Of a stretch of DNA of 64,000 nt, positions 42,783 to 51,100 are shown piece by piece (position 1 is the stretch's first letter; each line of letters opens with the position of its first letter). A program made the translations under genes and the position numbers. Below the pieces are notes generated by a model. That model was not told the origin of the DNA. It saw nothing but the letters and a program-made list of their open reading frames with translations, and made no database searches. Source of the DNA: Petroclostridium sp. X23 (GTDB taxonomy: Bacteria > Bacillota > Clostridia > SK-Y3); NCBI RefSeq assembly GCF_030013905.1, contig NZ_CP124862.1, positions 3,847,051-3,911,050 on the forward strand, written 5' to 3'.

Positions 42783-43595
42783 ATGATGTGTAATGATAAA
42801 GACATTATCACTTTAAAGCCTATAGGAGTAATCAAATCTGATTTTGCTTCGCCCGACAGTGTTCCGATTATAGGAGGAAATGCCGTAATTGAGGTGTTCC
42901 CGGAGTATAAGCGGGGTTTGCTGCGTATTGAAGAAAACTCACACCTGTGGCTTCAAATGTGGTTTCACGAAGCAGACCGCAGTCTCCTAAGTACTGTGCC
43001 GGGAAAAGTCAATTCCAATCTGCCGGAATACGGAGTATTCTCTATCCGTGCAGTTGGACGCCCCAACCCGGTTGCTTTATCGCTGGTACGTCTTGAAAGG
43101 GTAGAGAACAACCTTCTATATGTAAGCGGCCTCGATGCCATTGATGGGACTTTCGTTCTGGATATCAAGCCCTATTATGAGCAGGAAATCGTTTTTTCGC
43201 CGTCTACACCTTATATCAGACCGTTAAAAAGAGAAATGCGGCAGGAGATTTTCATAAAGCAAGCCATGCTCCACCACCAGGAAAAATGCGCCGGTTTATT
43301 GCTCGGAGTGCGTATGGCTCTTATCGCTGATGACCATTTCGGACATCTCAATTCAAAGGATTTAAAAGTAACGGTTAACGGTCCGCGGTGTTTGGCCGAT
43401 GTGCTGCAGGGTTTGAGCAATGCAAGGCTGTCTAATCCGCCACGGTTCAGATTCACAGCAACAGATGGCATTGGGCAAAGCATTTGGGAAAAGGGTGAGA
43501 AACGGTTGACCATAACCGCAAAGCAGGCTGTAACAGACCGGGAGTCTCTGGATATGGAAGATGACCGGCTCTTCTCAATCGATTTTTTCGAATAA
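42783..43595 (+). CDS. TrmO-like methyltransferase fused to FmdE-like domain
   Basis: About 271 residues; ATGs at 42783 and 42786, AGAAAGGA upstream. Residues 1-140 form a TrmO/TsaA/YaeB-type beta barrel (LKPIGVIKSDF, HLWLQMWFHEAD, YGVFSIRAVGRPNPVALSLV, DIKPY); authentic members methylate t6A37 of tRNA with SAM. Residues 150-271 resemble FmdE (HHQEKCAGLLLGVRMALIAD, KVTVNGPRCLADVLQ), a domain first named from molybdenum formylmethanofuran dehydrogenase operons. The fusion opens the large exported-protein cluster, 64 bp before it, and suggests a link to molybdenum or tungsten chemistry. Confidence 0.78.
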   Translation: MMCNDKDIITLKPIGVIKSDFASPDSVPIIGGNAVIEVFPEYKRGLLRIEENSHLWLQMWFHEADRSLLSTVPGKVNSNLPEYGVFSIRAVGRPNPVALSLVRLERVENNLLYVSGLDAIDGTFVLDIKPYYEQEIVFSPSTPYIRPLKREMRQEIFIKQAMLHHQEKCAGLLLGVRMALIADDHFGHLNSKDLKVTVNGPRCLADVLQGLSNARLSNPPRFRFTATDGIGQSIWEKGEKRLTITAKQAVTDRESLDMEDDRLFSIDFFE

Positions 43596-43605
43596 AAATT
43601 TAGAG

Positions 43606-43645
43606 TAATTTTGGCTCACAGCAGAATGAAAATATTAAAAACAGA
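43606..43645 (+). repeat. Repeated leader sequence, copy 1
   Basis: AATTTTGGCTCACAGCAGAA followed by TGAAAATATTAAAA, just upstream of the first exported-protein gene, matches 55640-55679 with few changes. The repeat covers the untranslated leader only. Confidence 0.6.
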
Positions 43646-43658
43646 GAGGAGAGTGCAA

Positions 43659-45350
43659 ATGAAAAAATTAAAATTTAAAAAGATGTTGTTTTGTATGGTG
43701 ATGGTACTCGGCATCTTGTCAACCATGCTGATAGCCTCGGTCCAGGCGCAAGACGATGACAATATGACAGCGATAACTATAAAAGGCGACGGGGTTGAAA
43801 AGGAAGTATCACTTACTGTGAAAGAATTTAGAGAACTGTCGGAAAAGGAACCCAGTTATACCTACTCCGGCTATAATCACTGGCCATCCTTGCAGGTTTT
43901 CAAAAATGCGAAAGGGGTAACCCTTGAAACGCTGCTGGAGATGGCAGGAATAAAGGAAAATGCCACCATGATTATATTCAGAGATTCAAAAGGTGCATAC
44001 AGCAACTTTACAAAACAACAATTGCTTGATGATGAAAGGTATTATTTCCCGGACGGTGACACCGGGGATCTCTCAGAATGGCCGCCGCAGCGCACTGAAG
44101 AAGGGAAAGTACCGGTCAAAGCGATGATTTCTCTTAGTTGTGAAAGATCCAGTTCGTTGGAAGATGATTCAAGAATGGAGCTCTATGGCAAGCTGCTATA
44201 CGGACAAAGGTGTCCTATTGAGCCGACTGCCTGCAAAAGCGAGCAGATAGAGGGCTTGCTTCCGGAGAGTACGATTATTGTGTCTACAGAGACTCCCCCG
44301 AAATGGGACGCACCGGATGCTTATCCCGGCTCCGGCACAGTCATTCCCGGCACCAAGGTAATACTGCAGCATGGGGATGGAACACCATATGGTGCAATTG
44401 TGCATTATACCCTTGATGGAAGTGAACCCACCGTGAAAAGCCCGATATATAATATCAGCTACCCTACCTTCCAGCCGCATTTAAATGCACCGATACCCAT
44501 TACCGGGAAAATGACAATCAAGGCGAGGACGATCGGGTCGGGTAAAGCGGACAGCGATGTAGTAACTTACGAATATGATCTCGGTTCACTGGCCTGTACG
44601 ATTAAAGGAGCAGGCTTAACCGAACCGGTTTACTATGCGCTTGAGACATTGAAGGCAATGACACCTGTAACAGCAAGCTATCAATGCGCTGAAGGGGGAC
44701 AGGCTGTAAGCCTAAACGGCAAAGGAGTACTTTTAGGCAGCCTTCTTAACCAATTGTCTGCTTCCGGCAGATGGATGGTTAAATTCGTATCGGTCACAGG
44801 CGAAGAATATGACGGCGGTACGGTACAGGATATCAAGGACAAGCTGTGTATGCTTGCATACGAAGTAAACGGGTCCGCAGTTGAGGATGTGTCGGGGGAT
44901 ACCACGACATACATTCAAATACTGTGCAATCAAGGCAGCGTGCTGAAAAACATTGATACCATCAAGCTTGTTAACGTTGATGATGAAATAACCATCAGCA
45001 GTGTCAAACTGCTTGATGTCACAGGACAGGCAGTGACTTCCGTAGCGCCCGGAGGAGGATACTGCATAGAAGCTGATTTCATTAATGCTGTAGATGCGGC
45101 AGAGGACGCGCTGCTGGTATTCCGGGTACGCAGCGGAGAAGGAACTGCGGCTTATGCCGGAGGCAAAACGATAGGATATGCGGCTGTCCGGACTCAAGTT
45201 GCCGTAAGCGGAGGCAAGGCTTGTGCCGAATTTATCATGCCTTCGGATTTAAGCGGGAAGGCATATGTGGATGTGCTTGCCCTTGATAGTGAAAGCAGCG
45301 GTGTCAGTTTAGGAAAAGACAATCATGACTTGAGTTTTGATATTGAATAG
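43659..45350 (+). CDS. Exported protein: molybdopterin-fold domain, CHB_HEX_C-like domain, shared C-terminal domain
   Basis: 563 residues from ATG 43659 (GAGAGGAGAG upstream). Signal peptide about 1-31. Residues 35-205 resemble the sulfite-oxidase/molybdopterin-binding fold and carry the cluster's class II mark TYSGYNHWPSLQVF and RYYFPDG. Residues 215-305 resemble the chitobiase C-terminal fold (HGDGTPYGAIVHYTLDGSEP, TIKARTIGSG). A second, diverged fold domain spans 310-440. The last 115 residues are a domain shared with two other proteins here (VKLLDVTGQAV, RSGEGTAAYAGG). There is no SLH or other anchor, so it may be secreted or bind a partner. Confidence 0.75.
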   Translation: MKKLKFKKMLFCMVMVLGILSTMLIASVQAQDDDNMTAITIKGDGVEKEVSLTVKEFRELSEKEPSYTYSGYNHWPSLQVFKNAKGVTLETLLEMAGIKENATMIIFRDSKGAYSNFTKQQLLDDERYYFPDGDTGDLSEWPPQRTEEGKVPVKAMISLSCERSSSLEDDSRMELYGKLLYGQRCPIEPTACKSEQIEGLLPESTIIVSTETPPKWDAPDAYPGSGTVIPGTKVILQHGDGTPYGAIVHYTLDGSEPTVKSPIYNISYPTFQPHLNAPIPITGKMTIKARTIGSGKADSDVVTYEYDLGSLACTIKGAGLTEPVYYALETLKAMTPVTASYQCAEGGQAVSLNGKGVLLGSLLNQLSASGRWMVKFVSVTGEEYDGGTVQDIKDKLCMLAYEVNGSAVEDVSGDTTTYIQILCNQGSVLKNIDTIKLVNVDDEITISSVKLLDVTGQAVTSVAPGGGYCIEADFINAVDAAEDALLVFRVRSGEGTAAYAGGKTIGYAAVRTQVAVSGGKACAEFIMPSDLSGKAYVDVLALDSESSGVSLGKDNHDLSFDIE

Positions 45351-45383
45351 AATATCTCTTTGTAAAGGGGAAAGGGGGATAAA

Positions 45384-48158
45384 ATGAAGTCTATACAGTG
45401 CAGTAAGAAGATATTTTGCATTTTTCTGGTTTTGGTAATGCTGCTGCCGTGCACTGGCATTGCTTATGCCGATAACCGAGAAGTGCAGGTGAGCCTCACC
45501 ACTCCGAGCACCCACCGGATATATATGCCGGGAGAGACAATTTTAATAAGCGGTACTTCCGCAGGGTTAGGTGAGGTAGCAGTTGCTGTCCATAATTCAA
45601 ATAGTGAATTGATATTTGCAGATCAGCCTAAAGTTAAAAACGGAGCCTTTACAACCGATTTTACCCTTGAACAGGCTGCAAAAGAAGGCCGGTATACGAT
45701 TTCTCTCGGGGGTCTTGGACTTCCCGCCAAGCAGACGTATACCTTTACGGTCAATGATACCGGAAGTGCCGTCATTAACGTTCAAAAGCCGCAAGCCGGC
45801 CAGCAGTTCAAAGCCGGAGAAGTTGTGGAAATAGAAGGTACGGCGCAAAGAGTGGATTCATTTGCGGTTTGTGTACGCAACAGCAAAGGGGGACGGATTT
45901 TTACCGCCCAGCCGGTTGTGAAAAATGGCGCTTTTTATACAAAATTCACTTTGCCGGATGATACATTGGCCGGTGAGTACAACATTTGTGTTACCGCTGC
46001 GGGGATTGAGGCCGCACAGAATTACAGCATTACGGTAGCAGCATCGGGAGGAAATACTCCGGGCGGCCCGGTTATCGGAGAGGATACAATCTTGACCATC
46101 AGCGGCAGTGGTGTGTATAAGGCAGCGTCCTTTACGCTTGAAGACCTGCAGGCAATGAACCAGAAAACGGTCTTGTATTCGGTAACAAGTGATTATCCCG
46201 AAGATTTATTCGTGATTGCCCAGGGTGTTACACTTAAAGATTTGCTCAATCAGGCAGGAGGCCTGACAAGTGATGCCCAGACCATAACGTTCACAGCCAG
46301 TGATGGATACATGGCTGCATTTACTGTCGATGAACTGATAGATCAAAACCGGTATATGTTCCCGGATAAAAAACCCGTGGATGCTTTAATCGCACTGAAA
46401 CGGGCGGAGAGATCCACAGCGGAAAGTGATATGACAAGCAGTGAGGCACCTGTATTATGCTTTGGCCAGCGGGCACAAACAGAGCAGACGTTATTCTCCT
46501 TCATCAAATATGTGCAAGACATTACCGTATCCACCTCAGATCCGGGACAGTGGGCAGCACCTACGGCAAAGATAGCGGATCAAAACGGGGATAAGTATTC
46601 GGCGGTTGCTACGCAGGGAGGCGAAGTAAAAAGCGGCTCAAAAGTATTTCTATTTACAAACGCGACGGATAAAGTGAAGATTTATTATACTACCGACGGC
46701 AGTACACCCGGTCTTAACAGCCCGATCTTCAATCCGCATGGATGCGGACCGGAAGTAGGTGTGTACGATCCTGTTGTGGTGAATAAAGACACTGTCGTCA
46801 AAGCGATGGCGATTGGTGCCGGAAGAGAAAACAGCGATGCTGCCACGTTCAGCTTTACCGCTGCAGCTTTAACGGCAGCTCCGGATGCGGCAGGGCGGCA
46901 GGTAGACGAAACAAATGTTAAAAGAGAAATTTTGAACCTTGACAACGGCCGCAAGGGAGAGAAAATTACCTTGCTGGAAGGTGTAGGCGAAGACATAGAA
47001 AAAGCGGAAAACGGAAGCCGATTGGCTGTTGCTTCTACCGACGATGTGGATGAAGTGAGAGTCGAGGTATCGGCAGCAGTCCTCCAAAAAGCAAAAGAAA
47101 AAGGATTGGCGATAGGCATTGACAGTCTCAATGGAAGCTATACCCTGCCGCTGGGTGCCGTCGATTTCGACGGGATAGCTGCCGAGCTCGGCGTCAAGGC
47201 TGAAGATTTAATCCTGAATATCACTATTTCAAAAGCAACGGCCGATGAAAAGAGCGAACTTTCTGACGGTGTAAAGGAAGGGCAGCAGATGTTGGCCGAG
47301 CCGGTTGAATTTACCGTTGAAGTAAGCACTTCCGACGGGAAGAAGAAAGAGTTTAAGTATTTCGGCGGCACATATGTGGAGCGTAATATCCCGCTGAGCA
47401 GTGATGCCGATGCCAATAGAGCCATAGGGGTTGTCTGGAACGGAGGAAACGGAAGATTCAGGCCTGTCCCGACACGTTTTGAAACAAAAGACGGCAAGAG
47501 TTATGCGGTCATACTGAGCAGAACCAACAGTTTGTATACCGTATTGCAGTCAAGCAAAACCTTTGCGGATATACAGGGCTGCTGGGCACAAGAGGATATA
47601 GAGCTGTTAGCATCCAAGATGCTGGTATCCGGTAAAAGCGAGACATCTTATGAACCGGACAGCAATGTAACCCGTGCGGAATTTGCCGCGCTGCTCGTGA
47701 GGGCCCTGGGGCTTGAAGAAGGAATCTTAAAGGAAGGACAGTATAAGGATGTGGCTACCGCAGACTGGTATGCGGGAAGTGTAGCGGCTGCTTCGGAAGA
47801 AAAAATCATCACCGGCTATGAGGACGGCACGTTTAAGCCCAACAACAATATCACGCGTGAAGAAATGACGGTCATGATCGCACGTGCGGCAAATGCTGCC
47901 GGAAAAGCCGGGACACTGTCCGAAAGCGAGCAGTCACAGCTGCTGGAAAAATTCAGTGACAGCACGTCAATATCATCGTGGGCCGAGAAAGATGTTGCTC
48001 TGGCAGTAAAGGCAGAAATCATCAACGGCATGCCGGGCGGAGGATTTTCACCCGGTACCAACGCAGACAGGGCACAGAGTGCGGCGATCCTGAAGAGATT
48101 CCTCGCATATGTGAATTTTATTAACGGACAGCAAGCAAGGGAGGTGCCGGCAGAATGA
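45384..48158 (+). CDS. SLH-anchored exported protein with molybdopterin-fold and CHB_HEX_C-like domains
   Basis: 924 residues, GGGGAAAGGGGGATAAA upstream. Signal peptide 1-30. Two similar Ig-like repeats lie at about 35-115 and 120-225 (each with a PGE/AGE turn and VKNGAF). A class I fold domain follows at about 235-385 (VLYSVTSDYPEDLFV, YMAAFTVDEL, LCFGQRAQTEQTLFSF). A CHB_HEX_C-like domain (KIYYTTDGSTPGLNSPIF) lies at about 400-500, then a linker region, then three SLH repeats from about 730 (FADIQGCWAQEDIELLA, YKDVATADWYAGS, SISSWAEKDVALAV). SLH repeats would hold it on cell-wall polymer. It overlaps the next start by 4 bp. Confidence 0.82.
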   Translation: MKSIQCSKKIFCIFLVLVMLLPCTGIAYADNREVQVSLTTPSTHRIYMPGETILISGTSAGLGEVAVAVHNSNSELIFADQPKVKNGAFTTDFTLEQAAKEGRYTISLGGLGLPAKQTYTFTVNDTGSAVINVQKPQAGQQFKAGEVVEIEGTAQRVDSFAVCVRNSKGGRIFTAQPVVKNGAFYTKFTLPDDTLAGEYNICVTAAGIEAAQNYSITVAASGGNTPGGPVIGEDTILTISGSGVYKAASFTLEDLQAMNQKTVLYSVTSDYPEDLFVIAQGVTLKDLLNQAGGLTSDAQTITFTASDGYMAAFTVDELIDQNRYMFPDKKPVDALIALKRAERSTAESDMTSSEAPVLCFGQRAQTEQTLFSFIKYVQDITVSTSDPGQWAAPTAKIADQNGDKYSAVATQGGEVKSGSKVFLFTNATDKVKIYYTTDGSTPGLNSPIFNPHGCGPEVGVYDPVVVNKDTVVKAMAIGAGRENSDAATFSFTAAALTAAPDAAGRQVDETNVKREILNLDNGRKGEKITLLEGVGEDIEKAENGSRLAVASTDDVDEVRVEVSAAVLQKAKEKGLAIGIDSLNGSYTLPLGAVDFDGIAAELGVKAEDLILNITISKATADEKSELSDGVKEGQQMLAEPVEFTVEVSTSDGKKKEFKYFGGTYVERNIPLSSDADANRAIGVVWNGGNGRFRPVPTRFETKDGKSYAVILSRTNSLYTVLQSSKTFADIQGCWAQEDIELLASKMLVSGKSETSYEPDSNVTRAEFAALLVRALGLEEGILKEGQYKDVATADWYAGSVAAASEEKIITGYEDGTFKPNNNITREEMTVMIARAANAAGKAGTLSESEQSQLLEKFSDSTSISSWAEKDVALAVKAEIINGMPGGGFSPGTNADRAQSAAILKRFLAYVNFINGQQAREVPAE

Positions 48159-51100
48159 AAAAATTTCTATCAATATTATTGTGTATGATGATGATGCTAA
48201 CGTATATATCCCCGGCTTTGGCGGCGGTTTCAAGCAATGCATCTCTATCCGACATTGTCATTAACGACGGCTACTATGGCGTGAACCCGGTTTTCAGTTC
48301 ACGCGTATATGCCTACACTGTGGAGGTGCTGGACAAAGAGACCGGGATCAGCATTAAACCGGAAACTGCTAGCTCGGCATCCACCATTAACATCAATGGA
48401 ACGGCAATAGAGAACGGAAGCGCTTACGAATTTACCTTGGGGAACACAGCTGAAGAAAATACTGTCAGCATAGAGGTTACAGCCGAAAATGGAACCACGG
48501 TTAAGACCTATAACCTTACAATAAACCGGGTGCCGTATACATTCCCGGACTCCCTGGATACCCCTTTGGAATATTCAAACAGCGATTATGCCGTATACGG
48601 TAAAAAAATGGCGGCCGGTATCAAGCATATCGCGGTGGTCAAGCCCAACGGGAAAGTTGCGGTATGGGGAAACAATGACGGCCATCAGCTGGATGTGCCT
48701 GAAGAACTGGCAAATGATAAAGTGACGGCAGTGGCGGCAGGTGAAACCCACACACTGGCTTTGACCGAGGACGGTCGTGTATTTGCCTGGGGGAGTGTAT
48801 GTATCGACAGCTCCCTCGATGATGCACCGGTTTCAATTCCGGATAGTGTGAACAATGTACAAGGACATATCAAATTAATAGTGGCCGGCGGAAACATGTC
48901 GGCCGTAGTTACGGATACAAACCAGGTCATCACGTGGGGATTTGCTGTCAGTACGGCAGTCACAAACGAGATACCCTCTCCGGCTGATTTCGGAGATATA
49001 GTATCGATGGCGATAAACAATCACTGTGCAATTGCTCTTAACAAGGACGGAAAAGTAACTGTATGGGGCGATTCTAGTTGTACCGATTATAACACCGGCT
49101 TAATAACCGGCAGTAATGTGGTTTCGGTAGCCGCAGGACAGAAATACTGGCTTGCCCTTCTAAATGACGGAAAAGTTATAGTGACAGGTGCTGAGAAGGA
49201 CATCCGGCAATGCAGAGGTATTCAGTATGAAAACGGTGTGCGCGCGATTGGGTCAGGATGGCTGTCAACATCGGCGGTTCTGGACGACGGGTCAATTATG
49301 GTTTGGAATAAGTACCCGACGGAGACAGGGGGATATCTTGGTAAGCCGGACGGTGAAGTGATTACAGGTCCGGAGGACAATATAGCGGCGCTGTCAACAA
49401 CGGTAGTAAATGAAGTCATTATTTGCGCAATGAAAGATGACGGTTCTCTATTCGTCAGGGCTGCTCCGGCGGCTACGGATTGGGCACTTGTCAATAATAT
49501 GCCGTCAGGGCTTAACCTGAGGCACATGGCCGAGCCCGGCGCGGACCTCAAAGCCCTGACGGTGGACGGGTATACTTTGAGTCCGTCGTTTGACCCGGAT
49601 ACCACAGATTATTCAATCAGCGTGCCCAGTGTTGTAGAAAGCGTGTACGTGACGGCAGATGTCTCTTATGACAGCGCAGCGCTGAAGATCAACGGAAACG
49701 ATGCGGTAAAAAATGTGACGCAGGCGGTCTACATCGGTTCCGGTGATACCATGATTACGATAGGGGTATCGGCGGGAGACGATATTTCAAAGACATATAC
49801 GGTAGACGTAAAAAGGGCGGCGGAAACTGCCAAGAGCAGTAACGCGGACTTGAAAAGCCTTAGCATATCCCATGACGGTACCGGCTATCCTCTGAGCACA
49901 AACTTTGATGCCGACACGGTGGCGTACTCGGTCTATGTGCCAGGTACGGTAGTAAGTGTGGAGATCATGGCCGAAACCTCCGATGACGGCGCAGCGCTTA
50001 AAATATACGGCAAAAATGCCGTAAGCGGAGTAGCCGAGGCGGTGTATCTCGCCCAGGGGGATACAACCATTCCCATCGTTGTAACGGCCGAAGACGGCAC
50101 GGTAAAAACCTACACCGTCGTTGCCGGAAGAACGGCAGATTCGGGAAAAAGCAGTGATTCATCGCTGAGCAGCCTCTCGGTGGACGGTTATGCCTTAAGC
50201 CCTGCGTTCAGCAGCGGGATAACAGGGTATTCGGTCGCTGTTTCGGAGGATGTGACAAGCCTGGATATCACGGCGGTTGCTTCGGATGGCGGCGCAACGT
50301 TTGAAATCAACGGAAAAGATGCAAAAAGCAGCGTGGCCGAGGCGGTCTACGTAGGGGCAGGCACTGCCGTCGTCACCATCGCGGTAACGGCCGAAGACGG
50401 CATACATCATAGCAGCTACACCATAAACGTCGGAAGGGAAAGCGGTTCCGTACCCCAGGGGCCGGGACTGGCTGCAGGCACATTTCATGCGGCGGCCGTA
50501 CTGCAGGACGGGACAGTGGCAGCATGGGGAGATAATACATACGGGCAGTTGAATGTCTCGCCGGGAACAAGAGATGTCAAGGCACTTGCGGCAGGAATGA
50601 ATCATACGCTAGCCTTAAACAGTGCCGGGAAAGTAACGGCCTGGGGGCGGAATAGTAATGGGCAGTGTAATATCCCCGATGCTTTGCAAGACAGGAGCGT
50701 GATTGCAATCGCAGCAGGACCGGATTGCAGCGCTGCGCTTACGGCCGACAAGCAGTTATATGTCTGGGGTGTGTTCGGGTGGAATTTGCAATTTTCCAGC
50801 ATCACGCTGGATCTTAATGCGATAGACAGCCTTAGCGGCAAGACGGTTTCGGCGATCGCATTAAGCCGGTTTTATTTGATGGCTGTCGATTCGGACGGCA
50901 ATGTGACGTGCTGGGATTGCTCATCGGGAACCTATGAGCTTTGTGATACGCCGGAGGCATTCGTGCAAAATATTGCAGTTATATCTGCTTTTTACAACAA
51001 TATTCTTGGACTGAAGTCGGACGGGACGGTGGTTTGCTGGGACAGCACCGCATATGCCGTACCGGCCGGACTCCCGGGTGTGAAGGCTGTGGCTGCGGGG

